From Actinomycetospora succinea (GTDB lineage: Bacteria > Actinomycetota > Actinomycetes > Mycobacteriales > Pseudonocardiaceae), in NCBI RefSeq assembly GCF_004363095.1, contig NZ_SNYO01000001.1, positions 930,001-994,000 on the forward strand: DNA of 64,000 bases, read 5' to 3'. Below, piece by piece: positions 7,939 to 16,895 of the stretch. The position numbers and the translations under genes were made by a program. The notes under the pieces are model-generated. The model worked only from the letters and a program-made list of their open reading frames with translations. It ran no database searches and was not told the DNA's origin. Every line of letters starts with the position of its first letter. Position 1 is the stretch's first letter.

Positions 7939-7954
7939 CCCTCTACCGCTGACC
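7927..7954. repeat. Perfect 14-bp tandem duplication across two stop codons
   Basis: ctctaccgctgacc occurs at 7927-7940 and again at 7941-7954. The first copy carries the stop of the octad-repeat gene (7936-7938); the second carries the stop of the convergent cupin gene (7943-7945). It looks like a recent slippage or duplication event. Confidence 0.9.
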
Positions 7955-8286
7955 CCCACCGTCGGCCGCGAGCACCAGCAGTTCGACGCCGCCGACCGTC
8001 TCGACGCCGTGCCGCGTCGCACGCGGGACGTGGAGGACCTCGTTCGGCCCCAGCCCGACGGCCGGGCGCCCCTCGACCTCGATGCGCGCGTGGCCGTCCA
8101 GCACGATCACGAGCCGGTCGGCGTCGTCGTACCGGCGCGGGCCCGTGTGGGCGTGCGGCGCCAGCGTCATCCGCACCAGCGAGACGCCGCCGTAGCCGTC
8201 GTCCGGCCCCACCACTGGGCGTCGACCGCATCGAGGGCGAGCCCGTCCCCGGCGATCGACGCAGGCTCCGGTGCGGTCGTGCTCAT
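7943..8286 (-). pseudogene. Cupin-domain protein, frameshifted
   Basis: Small cupin split over two frames. From ATG 8286, preceded by gaggaggag, the frame reads MSTTAPEPASIAGDGLALDA and on to VDAQWWG. A different frame continues as GPDDGYGGVSLVRMTLAPHA, then cupin features: HTGPRRYDDADRLVIVLDGHARIEV and LHVPRATRHGVETV. Adding one base to the four-C run at 8207-8210 joins them into a 114-residue cupin. Without it, only a GTG start at 8215 (90 residues) would be available, with no good ribosome site. Either a real one-base deletion or a sequencing error. Divergent from the SorC-type regulator and probably its target. Ligand unknown. Confidence 0.7.
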
Positions 8287-8320
8287 CCGTCTCCTCCTCG
8301 GCGCGGTAGAACGAATCGAG

Positions 8321-8334
8321 CGCTCATCTGAGCA
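8321..8334. promoter_or_regulatory. Operator candidate upstream of cupin gene
   Basis: cgctcatctgagca matches the palindrome at 8419-8432 (tgctcatatgagca) at 12 of 14 positions. It lies 35-48 nt upstream of the cupin ATG, in the divergent spacer shared with the SorC-type regulator gene. Confidence 0.55.
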
Positions 8335-8412
8335 GTTCGGACCGCTCAGCCAAGACCTCCCCCCGCAGTAGAGAACCCGCATCTTGCCCACGTCAAGTGC
8401 TGAGCCGAGACG

Positions 8413-8432
8413 CTACGATGCTCATATGAGCA
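8413..8432 (+). promoter_or_regulatory. -10 box and palindromic operator at the SorC-type regulator start
   Basis: TACGAT (8413-8418) is a -10 candidate placed 7 nt before the ATG at 8426, consistent with leaderless transcription. The perfect 14-nt palindrome tgctcatatgagca (8419-8432) covers the start codon and would overlap the start of transcription, as expected for autorepression. Confidence 0.55.
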
Positions 8433-9403
8433 CAAGCGTCGAGAGCGCCGGCTGGGGACCTGGTCGCCGCCTGCTCGCGGCCACGGCCGCCCACCGCTTC
8501 CACGTGCTCGGGCGCACCAAGGTCGAGATCGCCCGGGAGCTCGACATGAGCCGGTTCGTGGTCGCCCGCCTGCTCGACGCGGCGCAGGAGCAGGGTCTCG
8601 TGCGCATCGAGGTCACCGCGGGCGACGACCTCGACCACCGGGCCTCGGAGGACCTCGCCGCGACCTACGGCCTGCGCCGGGCCCTGGTCGCCCCGCGGGA
8701 CGGCCGCTCCCTCGTCGCCGGCCTGACCGCCGAGCTCCTCACCGAGATCGTGGGTGCCGACGACGTCCTCGGGCTGGCCTGGTCACGGACGATCAACGAG
8801 GCGGTCGACGCGCTGACGGCGCTCCCGCCCTGCACGGTCGTCCAGCTCTGCGGCGCGTACTCGCTGCCGTGGCGCTCCGACACGTCGGCGGAGACCGTCG
8901 CGCGCGTCGGCGCGCTGTGCGGGGGCCCGACGTTCCCGATCTACGCCCCGCTCGTGCTCCCCGACGACCAGACCGCGCGCACCCTGCGCGAGCAGCCGGG
9001 GGTCGCCGACGCCTTCGGCCGCTTCGCCGACCTGACGATCGCGGTGATCTCGGTCGGGGCCTGGAGCCCCGAGCACTCGACGGTCCACGACGTGCTCGAC
9101 GCGGACGAGCGCGCGGCGCTGGCGGACCGCGGCGTCGTCGGCGAGGTCGTGGCGCTCCCGTTCGACGCCGACGGCCGGGTGCTCGACGTCGACCTCGCGC
9201 GCCGCGTGCTCGCCATCGACGAGGCGGCGCTGCGCGCGGTCCGCGAGGTGATCGTCCTGGTCGCCGAGCCGGAGCGGGCCCGGGCCGCCGACGCGCTCCT
9301 GCGCTCGGGGCTCGGCACCACCCTGGTCACCGACGCGGCCACCGCCCGGGCGCTGCAGGAGACGGCTCAGCGCCAGGTCGACGACCGCCGCGCGAGGTCG
9401 TAG
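8426..9403 (+). CDS. SorC/DeoR-type sugar-binding transcriptional regulator
   Basis: A 325-residue regulator. An N-terminal helix-turn-helix (about 20-60; HVLGRTKVEIARELDMSRFVVARLLDAA) precedes a SorC-type effector domain related to sugar-phosphate isomerases, from about residue 75 on (VGADDVLGLAWSRTINEAVDAL, VVQLCGAY, DLTIAVISVGAW). Members usually respond to phosphorylated sugars and repress an adjacent catabolic gene set. Here the only divergent neighbour is the broken cupin, so the effector is unknown. The ATG at 8426 lies in a palindrome with a -10 box just upstream. Its last 37 nt overlap the convergent gene at 9367-10041. Confidence 0.85.
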   Translation: MSTSVESAGWGPGRRLLAATAAHRFHVLGRTKVEIARELDMSRFVVARLLDAAQEQGLVRIEVTAGDDLDHRASEDLAATYGLRRALVAPRDGRSLVAGLTAELLTEIVGADDVLGLAWSRTINEAVDALTALPPCTVVQLCGAYSLPWRSDTSAETVARVGALCGGPTFPIYAPLVLPDDQTARTLREQPGVADAFGRFADLTIAVISVGAWSPEHSTVHDVLDADERAALADRGVVGEVVALPFDADGRVLDVDLARRVLAIDEAALRAVREVIVLVAEPERARAADALLRSGLGTTLVTDAATARALQETAQRQVDDRRARS

Positions 9404-10041
9404 ACCGACTCCAGCTCGCCGTACCCCAGCGCCTCGGGGAGCATCGCCAGCCGGTCGGCGAGCCCGTCGCCGGCCGCGGCGAGCACCTCCGACGGGTCCG
9501 GGTCGCCGCCCGTGAGCCCCTCGAGACCGACGACGACGCCCCACACGCGCAGCGACTCCCTCCCGAGTGCCGCCCGCACGACGCCGACGGCGCCACGCAG
9601 CGAGTCGGCCAGCGCCGTCCGGTGCCCGCCCACGTGCACGACGCCGCCCCGGACCTCCACCCGGCCGGGAGCAGCCCGCGCCACCACCACCCCCGGCGTC
9701 CCGACGAGCAGCGTCGCCACCCCGTCCTCGCCCAGCGGCACGTCCGGGATGGCGCGCCAGGGCACACCCGCGGTCGCGATCCGCGAGAGCCGCCGCAGGC
9801 CCCGCGGGTTGACGACGGCGTCGACGGCTGCGGCGAGCTCGTCGTCGGCCGGAGCCCGAGCCGCCAGGTCCTCCCACCCCACCCCGAGCAGCTCCGCGAG
9901 CGCCCGGTGCCAGCGGGTGTGCGGGTCGCGGTCCGGCGACAGGATGTTGGCCCCGCACACCGAGCACGTCCGCCCCTCCTGGAAGCCCCACTCGTAGGTG
10001 GGTTCGGCGGCGACGAGCCTGCGGGCCTGGTCCGGGTCCAC
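9367..10041 (-). CDS. Zinc-finger protein with NERD-like domain, function unknown
   Basis: A 224-residue protein. The N terminus holds a compact zinc-binding candidate, C26-x2-C29-x11-H41-x3-H45 (TCSVCGANILSPDRDPHTRWH). Later, TLLVGTPGVVVARAAPGRVEVRGG and the following HVGGHRTALADSLRGAVGVVRAALG resemble the core of nuclease-related (NERD) domains, though the usual acidic and lysine nuclease residues are not obvious. I prefer GTG 10041; a longer frame starts at 10098 but would cross the divergent proS start. It shares a short divergent spacer with proS and overlaps the SorC gene end by 37 nt. Function unknown. Confidence 0.6.
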   Translation of the reverse strand: MDPDQARRLVAAEPTYEWGFQEGRTCSVCGANILSPDRDPHTRWHRALAELLGVGWEDLAARAPADDELAAAVDAVVNPRGLRRLSRIATAGVPWRAIPDVPLGEDGVATLLVGTPGVVVARAAPGRVEVRGGVVHVGGHRTALADSLRGAVGVVRAALGRESLRVWGVVVGLEGLTGGDPDPSEVLAAAGDGLADRLAMLPEALGYGELESVYDLARRSSTWR

Positions 10042-10079
10042 GCGGGCACGGTAGGCGCAACCCGCTCCGCCGCCGTCGT

Positions 10080-10085
10080 TAGGCT
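10080..10085 (+). promoter_or_regulatory. Leaderless -10 box of proS
   Basis: TAGGCT lies 6 nt before the proS ATG at 10092, the spacing typical of leaderless actinobacterial transcripts. No ribosome-binding site is present between them. Confidence 0.5.
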
Positions 10086-10091
10086 CGGAAC

Positions 10092-11834
10092 ATGGCACGA
10101 GGGGTCACGCGGATGTCCGGTCTGTTCCTGCGCACGCTGCGCGAGGATCCGGCCGACGCCGAGGTGATCAGCCACAAGCTCCTCGTGCGCGCCGGCTACG
10201 TCCGCCGGGTCGCGCCCGGCATCTACTCGTGGCTGCCGCTGGGCATGAAGGTGCTCGAGCGCGTCGAGGCGATCATCCGCGACGAGATGGACCGCATCGG
10301 CGGCCAGGAGGTCCACTTCCCGGCGCTGCTGCCCCGCGAGCCCTACGAGGCCACCGGCCGCTGGACCGAGTACGGCCCGGCGCTGTTCCGCCTCAAGGAC
10401 CGCAAGGGCGCCGACTACCTGCTCGGGCCCACGCACGAGGAGCTGTTCACCCTCATGGTCAAGGGGGAGACGAGCTCCTACCGCGACTTCCCGGTGACGC
10501 TCTACCAGATCCAGAACAAGTACCGCGACGAGGAGCGCCCGCGCGCGGGCATCCTGCGCGGCCGCGAGTTCGTCATGAAGGACTCGTACTCGTTCGACCT
10601 GACCGACGAGGGCCTCGACGCCTCGTACGCCCGTCACCGCGAGGCCTACCTGCGCATCTTCGCCCGCCTGGGGCTCGAGACGCAGATCGTCTCGGCGATG
10701 TCCGGGGCGATGGGTGGCTCGAAGTCCGAGGAGTTCCTCGCGACGGCCGACTCCGGCGAGGACACCTACGTCCGCTGTCCCGCCTCCGGCTACGCCGCCA
10801 ACGTCGAGGCCGTGACGACGCCCGCGCCGCCGGACGAGTCGGTCGCGGACAAGCCCGAGGCGGTCGTGTACGACACCCCGGACACGCCGACCATCGAGAC
10901 GCTGGTCGACCACGTCAACGGCCTCGGGCTGGGACGGACGTTCACAGCGGCGGACACCCTCAAGAACGTCATGGTCAAGACCCGCCTGCCCGGCGCGGCC
11001 GAGTGGACGCTGCTCGGCGTCGGCGTCCCCGGCGACCGCGAGGTCGACATGAAGCGCCTCGAGGCCTCGGTGGCGCCGGCCGACGTCGCGCTGCTCGAGG
11101 ACGCCGACTTCGCCGCGAACCCCTTCCTGACCAAGGGCTACATCGGCCCGGTCGGGCTCGCCAAGAACGGCGTGCGCTACCTCGTCGACCCCCGCATCGT
11201 CACCGGCACGGCCTGGGTCACCGGTGCCGACGAGCACGGCCGCCACGTCGTCGACCTCGTCGCCGGCCGCGACTTCACGCCCGACGGGACGATCGAGGCC
11301 GCCGAGGTCCGCGAGGGCGACCCGTCGCCCGACGGCGGCGGCACCCTGGTCGCCGCGCGCGGCATCGAGATGGGCCACATCTTCCAGCTCGGCCGCAAGT
11401 ACGCCGACGCGCTGGGCCTGACCGCGCTCGGCGCCGACGGCAAGCCCGCGACGGTGACGATGGGCTCCTACGGCGTCGGCGTCACGCGCGCCGTCGCCGC
11501 GATCAGCGAGCAGCACGCCGACGAGAAGGGCCTCGTCTGGCCCGCCGAGGTCGCGCCATACGCGGTGCACATCGTCATCGCCGGCAAGGACCCCGCCCAG
11601 GCCGAGGCCGCCACCGGCATCGCCGACGGCCTGGCCGCCGCGGGGCTCGACGTCCTGCTCGACGACCGCAAGGCCTCGCCCGGCGTCAAGTTCGCCGACG
11701 CCGAGCTGCTCGGCATGCCGACCACGGTCACCGTCGGGCGCGGGCTGGCGAACGGCGTCGTCGAGGTCACCGACCGTGCCTCCGGCGACCGCCGCGAGGT
11801 CCCGCTGGACGACGTGGTGGCCGAGCTCAGCTGA
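10092..11834 (+). CDS. proS: Prolyl-tRNA synthetase, bacterial type
   Basis: Charges tRNA-Pro with proline. A 580-residue class II synthetase of the bacterial type with the editing insertion. Visible are the N-terminal [19 protein letters not shown] motif, the [26 protein letters not shown] active-site region, motif 2 ([24 protein letters not shown]), the INS editing domain at about 225-410, motif 3 (GSYGVGVTR) and the C-terminal anticodon-binding domain. Start ATG 10092 follows a leaderless -10 box; M8 is an alternative. It is flanked by unrelated accessory genes and ends 8 nt inside the convergent SARP-type gene. In mycobacteria proS also lies between cobB and rimP. Confidence 0.97.
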   Translation: MARGVTRMSGLFLRTLREDPADAEVISHKLLVRAGYVRRVAPGIYSWLPLGMKVLERVEAIIRDEMDRIGGQEVHFPALLPREPYEATGRWTEYGPALFRLKDRKGADYLLGPTHEELFTLMVKGETSSYRDFPVTLYQIQNKYRDEERPRAGILRGREFVMKDSYSFDLTDEGLDASYARHREAYLRIFARLGLETQIVSAMSGAMGGSKSEEFLATADSGEDTYVRCPASGYAANVEAVTTPAPPDESVADKPEAVVYDTPDTPTIETLVDHVNGLGLGRTFTAADTLKNVMVKTRLPGAAEWTLLGVGVPGDREVDMKRLEASVAPADVALLEDADFAANPFLTKGYIGPVGLAKNGVRYLVDPRIVTGTAWVTGADEHGRHVVDLVAGRDFTPDGTIEAAEVREGDPSPDGGGTLVAARGIEMGHIFQLGRKYADALGLTALGADGKPATVTMGSYGVGVTRAVAAISEQHADEKGLVWPAEVAPYAVHIVIAGKDPAQAEAATGIADGLAAAGLDVLLDDRKASPGVKFADAELLGMPTTVTVGRGLANGVVEVTDRASGDRREVPLDDVVAELS

Positions 11835-14643
11835 CCGGGGCGGGCAGCGGCCGGCGCATCACGTCGGCGGTGCCCAGGACGACGCCCTCGTCCCACGCCC
11901 GCCGGTGCTCGTCGTCCGGGAGCCCCGCGCGGGCGCGGTCGATCAGCTCCTGGGTGTGCTCGCGCGCGGGCCAGACCATGCCCGCCCGGCGGGTCTGCGT
12001 GTACGCCGACGCGTACCAGGTCACGGCCTCGGCGAGCTCGCCGCGCATGACGAGGAAGTTCGCCATCGCCTCGACGTAGACCCCGGTGCCGCCCGTCCCC
12101 AGCCGGCTCTGGGCCACGATGAGCCGCTCGGTCCAGGGGATGCCGGCGTCCGGGTCCGCCCGGACCTGCGCGACGATGTTGTTCACCGCGCACAGGATCC
12201 AGATCGCGCAGACGTGGTCGCGGGCGACGGCGCGCTCGTGCAGGGCCGTGGCGCGCGCGGCGAGGTCGGCGAGGGCGTCGGGGTCTCCTGCCCCGAGCCG
12301 GCCGGCGCACGCCATGGCCTCGACGGCGAGGGTGAGGTCGGGGTCGGCCACCACGGCGGCCACCCGGGCGAGGCCCTCGCAGCCGCGCCCGACGAGGTCC
12401 CAGCGGTTGTGGGTCCAGGCGGAGCCGACGCAGCCGACGCCGATCTCGACGAGCGCGCGGAGCCGGTCCGGCTCCTCGGCGACCGGGTCGAGGGCGTCGA
12501 GCAGGACCAGGGCGTCGCCGAGCATCGGGCCGCCGCGCTCGATGTCGCCGAGGAGGATGCGGGCGCCCGCGCCGGCGAACCGCACGGTCAGGCCGTCGGC
12601 GTCCCTCCCGGCGCTCCCCACGGCCTGCTCGAGCCACCGGTCGTTCTCGTGCACCCGCGTGCGGTAGTAGCCGAACCACATCAGCTCGGCCCCGAGGCCC
12701 AGGGCGCGGGGATCGGGCTCCGCGACCAGCAGGTCGTCCAGCGCGGCCCGGACCACCGGCGAGTTCTCCTCGAGCAGGTCGTACCAGTCCGCCTCCGCGG
12801 CACGCCCCAGCCGTGGGCGGGCGGCCAGCACGCCGAGCACCCACGCGTCGCGCCGGGCCAGCGTCCGCTCCTCGTCGCCGGACGCCGCGAGGTGGTGACG
12901 CCCGTGCGCGCGGACCGTGTCGAGCTGGCGGAAGACCGTGGACCGGCCGGGGCGTGCCGGCGGCGTCGTGACCAGCAGCGACCGGTGGGCGAGCCGGGCG
13001 AGCAGGGTCGGGACGGCGGCGACGTCGAGCGCGGGTCCGATCACCGCTGCCGCGGCGGGCAGCGTGAAGGGGCCCGGCAGCACCGACAGGGCGCGGTGGA
13101 CGACCTGCTCGTCCGGATCGAGCAGGCGGTGGCTCCACTCGATCGCCTCCCGCACCGTCCGGCGGTGGTCGGCCGGCCCGCGCCCGACCCGACCGAGCCC
13201 GCCGGGGTCGCTCGCGACCTGCTCCTCGATCTCGGCGAGCGTGAACGAGCGCGTCCGCGCGGCCGCCAGCTCGACGGCCAGCGGCAGCCCGTCGACGGCG
13301 GCGCAGATCGTCTCGACGAGCCGCAGGTCGTCCAGGTCGTCGAGGGAGCCGCCGGACCGGGCCAGGAACAGCTCGGCGGCGGGGGAGGGGCCGGGCGTCC
13401 CGGGGACGAGCGAGAGCGGGCCGAGCGCCCGGACGACCTCGCCGTCGACGTCGAGGGGCTCGCGGCTGGTGGCGAGCAGGGTGGCCCTCCGGTCGTCCGC
13501 GAGGAGCTCCTCGACCAGCGCGGCGACGCCGTCGATCACGTGCTCGCAGTTGTCCAGCACCACCAGGGCCCGGCGGCCGCGGACGAACGCCCGCAGCACG
13601 GCCTCCGGCCCGGTGTCGCCGGGCAGCAGGCCCAGCCGGGAGACGACCAGGTCGGCGACCGGCCGGCCCGCGACGACCTCGGTGAGGTCGACGAACCACA
13701 CGCCGTCGGGGAAGCGGCCGGCGCTGTCGCGGGCCGCCTGCACTGCGAGGCGCGTCTTCCCGCACCCGCCGGGCCCGGTGATCGTCGTCAGGGAGGCGGT
13801 GGGCAGGAGGGCGCAGAGCTCGCCGAGCTCCCGGTCGCGGCCGACGAGGGCGCCGGCTCGCGCGGGCAGCTTCAGGGGCGCGGCCGTGCTCACAGCGGCG
13901 GGCGCCGGCTCCTGCGCCATCACCGCGCGGTGCAGGTCCTGGAGCTCGCGGCCGGGGTCGAGGCCCAGCTCGTCGCGCAGCAGTGCGCGGACCCGCCGGA
14001 ACGTCGCGAGGGCCTCCTCGGTGCGCCCGAGGTCGGCGAGCGCCGACATCCGCAGCGCCCAGAGCCGCTCGCGGAACGGGTGCTCGAGCACGAGCGGCTC
14101 GACGTCGACCAGCACCCGGTCGGGGTGCCCGAGGGCGAGCAGCGCGGCGAGGCGTCGCTCGGCGACCTGCCCGCGCAGCTCCTCGAGCCGGGCGACGACG
14201 GCGGCGGTGGCGGTCGCGTGCGCGACGACCTCGTACGGCGTGCCCCGCCACAGCGCGAGGGCCTCGTCGCAGCGCTGCAGCGTCGTCGCCGGCTCGGCGT
14301 CGTCGCGGGTCACGGCGGCGAGCCGTTCGAAGCGCCGCGAGTCCACGTCGTCGGCCGGGATCGTGAGGCGGTAGCCACCGGCGTCGCTGGCGAGGCACGA
14401 TGCGAGGGCGCGGGGACGGGTCGGTTCGAGGATGCGGCGCAGGCGCCAGAGGTGGTTCTCCACGCTGGACGTGCTGGCGCCCGCGTCGTATCCCCACCCG
14501 GCGACCACCAGGTCCTCGACTGCGACGCGACGGTTCGCGTGCATCGCCAGCGTCGCGAGGATCGCCGCCTGCTTCGTGCCGGAGCACGGTCGTTCGACGC
14601 CGTCGGCCTCCACGAGGAGGGGGCCCAGGTCGCGCACCCGCAC
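11827..14643 (-). CDS. SARP/AfsR-type regulator with BTAD and NB-ARC ATPase domains
   Basis: A 938-residue regulator. Residues 1-95 are an OmpR-type winged helix ([16 protein letters not shown]), 98-245 a bacterial transcriptional activation domain, and a STAND/NB-ARC ATPase follows: [14 protein letters not shown], Walker [12 protein letters not shown] near residue 289, and [11 protein letters not shown] as Walker B. The C-terminal 400 residues are helical and TPR-like. Such proteins often activate secondary metabolism, but no biosynthetic cluster is adjacent. GTG 14643 is the first usable start; no strong ribosome site precedes it. Convergent with proS, overlapping by 8 nt. Confidence 0.88.
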   Translation of the reverse strand: MRVRDLGPLLVEADGVERPCSGTKQAAILATLAMHANRRVAVEDLVVAGWGYDAGASTSSVENHLWRLRRILEPTRPRALASCLASDAGGYRLTIPADDVDSRRFERLAAVTRDDAEPATTLQRCDEALALWRGTPYEVVAHATATAAVVARLEELRGQVAERRLAALLALGHPDRVLVDVEPLVLEHPFRERLWALRMSALADLGRTEEALATFRRVRALLRDELGLDPGRELQDLHRAVMAQEPAPAAVSTAAPLKLPARAGALVGRDRELGELCALLPTASLTTITGPGGCGKTRLAVQAARDSAGRFPDGVWFVDLTEVVAGRPVADLVVSRLGLLPGDTGPEAVLRAFVRGRRALVVLDNCEHVIDGVAALVEELLADDRRATLLATSREPLDVDGEVVRALGPLSLVPGTPGPSPAAELFLARSGGSLDDLDDLRLVETICAAVDGLPLAVELAAARTRSFTLAEIEEQVASDPGGLGRVGRGPADHRRTVREAIEWSHRLLDPDEQVVHRALSVLPGPFTLPAAAAVIGPALDVAAVPTLLARLAHRSLLVTTPPARPGRSTVFRQLDTVRAHGRHHLAASGDEERTLARRDAWVLGVLAARPRLGRAAEADWYDLLEENSPVVRAALDDLLVAEPDPRALGLGAELMWFGYYRTRVHENDRWLEQAVGSAGRDADGLTVRFAGAGARILLGDIERGGPMLGDALVLLDALDPVAEEPDRLRALVEIGVGCVGSAWTHNRWDLVGRGCEGLARVAAVVADPDLTLAVEAMACAGRLGAGDPDALADLAARATALHERAVARDHVCAIWILCAVNNIVAQVRADPDAGIPWTERLIVAQSRLGTGGTGVYVEAMANFLVMRGELAEAVTWYASAYTQTRRAGMVWPAREHTQELIDRARAGLPDDEHRRAWDEGVVLGTADVMRRPLPAPVS

Positions 14644-14730
14644 CCGCCGACCCTAGATGCGCGACACGTCATTCTGCACCACCTAGTTGGCCCAATTGCT
14701 CACGGTGCGTGACTCATCGCAGAATCTCGA

Positions 14731-14826
14731 TCAGGAGCACCCAGCCCTGCTCGAGACCCGCTCGACGTTGATCGAGACGGCGAGACCGAAGTCGTGCCAC
14801 GGGTCGAGGTCGGTGGCCGCATCCAT
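14731..14826 (-). CDS. Possible 31-residue ORF downstream of DUF1345 gene
   Basis: ATG 14826 is preceded by aggggcaccgtg and follows the DUF1345 stop by 10 nt. It codes MDAATDLDPWHDFGLAVSIN and ends at NVERVSSRAGCS. The first half resembles the start of small membrane proteins but then stops, so it may be a gene remnant. The remaining spacer (14644-14730) is AT-richer than its surroundings and probably carries the SARP gene promoter. Confidence 0.25.
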   Translation of the reverse strand: MDAATDLDPWHDFGLAVSINVERVSSRAGCS

Positions 14827-14836
14827 CACGGTGCCC

Positions 14837-15529
14837 CTACCGGATCAGGAACGAGGCCAGCAGGGCCACGATCACGGAGTTGTAGACGAAGGTCAGCAAC
14901 GTGTGCAGGTTGACCACGCGGCGCATCGCGGGCGTCGTGATGCTGACGTCGGTCGCGCCGAACGTCGTGGCGACCGCGAGGGCGAAGTAGCGGTAGTCGG
15001 CGAAGTCGCCGGTGCGCCGCCCCGGGAAGTCCAGGCCGGACTCGTCGATGTCGCGCTGGGCGTAGTGCAGGGCGTAGGCGGCGATCGAGAGCGCCCAGGA
15101 GCTGAACAGCACGCTCAGGCTCATCGGGACGAGGACGAGGTCGTCGAGGGCGATGCCCGGCACGTGCGGGAACACGAGCGCCGCGACCAGCGCCACCACG
15201 GTCGCCTCGAACGCGAAGGCCGGCCCGCCGCCGAGCGTCGAGCGCCGCCGGGGTGTGTCGCGCGCGAGCATCCGGGCGCGGAACTCCCCGGGACCGATGC
15301 CGCCGAACGTCCGCAGGGTCAGCACGACGTAGACCACCGCGAAGAGGTCGAAGCCGACCAGGAGCAGGAGCGTCCGGGTCTCCCACGGGTTCTCGGCGAC
15401 CAGCGGGGACGGGAGCAGCGCCAGGCGCACCGCGAGGGGGACGAGGACCGCGACGGCCAGCGCGACCAGTCCGCGCCGTCCGTCGCGGCACAGCGGGTGG
15501 GCGGACGGGGGCGCCGCGGTGGCCGTCAC
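14837..15529 (-). CDS. DUF1345 integral membrane protein
   Basis: A 230-residue membrane protein of the DUF1345 family, function unknown. Hydrophobic segments lie near residues 20-40, 52-73, 105-125, 135-160 and 205-228. The family features here are DLFAVVYVVLTL in the second helix, SWALSIAAYALHYAQRD in the fourth, and the DFADYRYFALAVATTFGATDVSI loop before the last helix. I chose GTG 15529, which overlaps the stop of the upstream esterase gene by 4 nt (GTGA), so the two are translationally coupled. The pairing with an FrsA-like hydrolase is the only functional hint. Confidence 0.85.
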   Translation of the reverse strand: MTATAAPPSAHPLCRDGRRGLVALAVAVLVPLAVRLALLPSPLVAENPWETRTLLLLVGFDLFAVVYVVLTLRTFGGIGPGEFRARMLARDTPRRRSTLGGGPAFAFEATVVALVAALVFPHVPGIALDDLVLVPMSLSVLFSSWALSIAAYALHYAQRDIDESGLDFPGRRTGDFADYRYFALAVATTFGATDVSITTPAMRRVVNLHTLLTFVYNSVIVALLASFLIR

Positions 15530-16791
15530 GACGCCCGCCCGAGCGTGTCGGTGATCCAGTCGTAGGCGACGCGCTCGAGCCGGAACTGGCCGAGCCCCTC
15601 GCAGTGCCCGGCGGCGCCCTCGGCCGCGGTGAACCGGCGGCGGGTCACCGGCCCCCGCACGGCCGCGACCAGCGGGTCGATCTGCCCGAGGCTCGCGAAG
15701 TCGCCCTCGGGGTCGGTGGCCAGCAGCGGGCAGGTGATCCGGTCGGCGAGGCCGTCGAGGGAGAACGTGGCGAGCGAGCGGAAGTAGTCGGTCAGCGTGG
15801 TCACGCCGTGGGTGGCGAGGCGGCAGCGGAAGTCGTTGGCGCGCTGCGGGTCGGCCATGAGGCCGGCGAGGTCCGCCTCGAGCGCCGGGTCGTGGTCCTG
15901 CAGGCGCGCCCAGGCGGCGTCGCCGAGGCGGGCGCGGATCGCGGCGCCGAAGTCGTACTGGCCGGGGTCGCAGACGACCGCGGCGATCCGGGGCTCGGCG
16001 GTGGCCCCGCGCGGCGCGAGGTACCCGGCGAAGCTCCGGCCGAAGAGGACCAGGGACGTCGGGTCGATGCCGGGCCGCTCGACGAGCCAGTCGACGACCG
16101 GGCGCAGCACGGTCTCGTAGTCGGGGCGCAGCGGCAAGCCGCGCACGTAGAGGACCCCGCCCTGGCCCGGGCCCTCGACGAGCAGGCAGTTCATGCCGTA
16201 CTCGAGCGCGCCGACGGCGTTGTCGAGGTAGCCGGCCTCGGCGGTCGAGTCGTAGCCGGCGGGCACGATCACGGTCGGCCGCGGGGTGTCCTCCCCGTCC
16301 GGGCGCAGCAGGTAGCCGGTGGCGACGACGCCGTCCTGCTCGATCTCCATCGTCTCGACGGGGTGGCCGAGCAGCGGCACCGCGGCGCGGAACGCGCTCA
16401 CGTGCGCGGCGTAGTCGTCCTGCAGGTCCTGGCGCGCGATGTCGGTGCGGTTGAAGAAGAACGCCTGGCGGAAGTACTCGGCGGCGCGCAGGAAGCAGCG
16501 GCGTGCGCTCACGCGGTGCCCGGCGGCCAGGCTCGCGTCGCCCTCGCCGCGCACCTGGTCGGCCGTCGCGCACCACTCCGCGCGCCACGACCCGAGGTCG
16601 CCGGGGGTGATGCGGGCGACGGTGGCCGCCACCTCGCCGAGGTCGGCGCTGCCGCGCATCGCGGCGGTCAGCGAGCGCTCGATCTGCGCGTCGAACGCTG
16701 CGTCGCCGGTGCGCAGCGCGGGGCCGGTGGCGCCGACGAAGGAGACGACCGGGGTCTTCTGCGTGGGGTTGGTGTGGGTCGGGGTGCTCAT
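15526..16791 (-). CDS. FrsA-like alpha/beta-hydrolase (acylhydrolase or C-C hydrolase type)
   Basis: A 421-residue serine hydrolase with a helical N-terminal region (about 1-150), related to the FrsA/2,6-dihydropseudooxynicotine hydrolase group. The hydrolase core shows PTVIVPAGYDSTAEAGY (oxyanion region), the nucleophile elbow FGRSFAGY, CPLLATDPEGDF with the likely acid, and GAAGHCEGLGQ with the catalytic His. ATG 16791 has ggagg at good distance. A hairpin (gggtgtcc/ggacaccc) sits immediately upstream of the ribosome site. Operon with the DUF1345 gene. Substrate unknown. Confidence 0.83.
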   Translation of the reverse strand: MSTPTHTNPTQKTPVVSFVGATGPALRTGDAAFDAQIERSLTAAMRGSADLGEVAATVARITPGDLGSWRAEWCATADQVRGEGDASLAAGHRVSARRCFLRAAEYFRQAFFFNRTDIARQDLQDDYAAHVSAFRAAVPLLGHPVETMEIEQDGVVATGYLLRPDGEDTPRPTVIVPAGYDSTAEAGYLDNAVGALEYGMNCLLVEGPGQGGVLYVRGLPLRPDYETVLRPVVDWLVERPGIDPTSLVLFGRSFAGYLAPRGATAEPRIAAVVCDPGQYDFGAAIRARLGDAAWARLQDHDPALEADLAGLMADPQRANDFRCRLATHGVTTLTDYFRSLATFSLDGLADRITCPLLATDPEGDFASLGQIDPLVAAVRGPVTRRRFTAAEGAAGHCEGLGQFRLERVAYDWITDTLGRAS

Positions 16792-16801
16792 GCGTGCCTC
16801 C

Positions 16802-16824
16802 GGGTGTCCGTGCGGTGGACACCC
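16802..16824 (-). promoter_or_regulatory. 8-bp inverted repeat before the FrsA-like gene
   Basis: gggtgtcc (16802-16809) and ggacaccc (16817-16824) form a perfect inverted repeat with a 7-nt spacer, ending 11 nt before the ATG of the hydrolase and abutting its ribosome site. It could be an operator or a 5' leader hairpin. The spacer to the MFS gene (16825-16895) shows nothing else. Confidence 0.45.
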
Positions 16825-16895
16825 AGAGTCACGACGGCGCTCTCACGCCGCTCCCGCGTCGCTCCCGTGGTCCCGGGAGCGACGCGGGGGACCGG

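Noticed and set aside
9327-11570. 747-codon minus-strand frame over proS
   Set aside because: Shadow of proS and its neighbour caused by GC-rich third positions; it has no recognisable domain and proS is certain.
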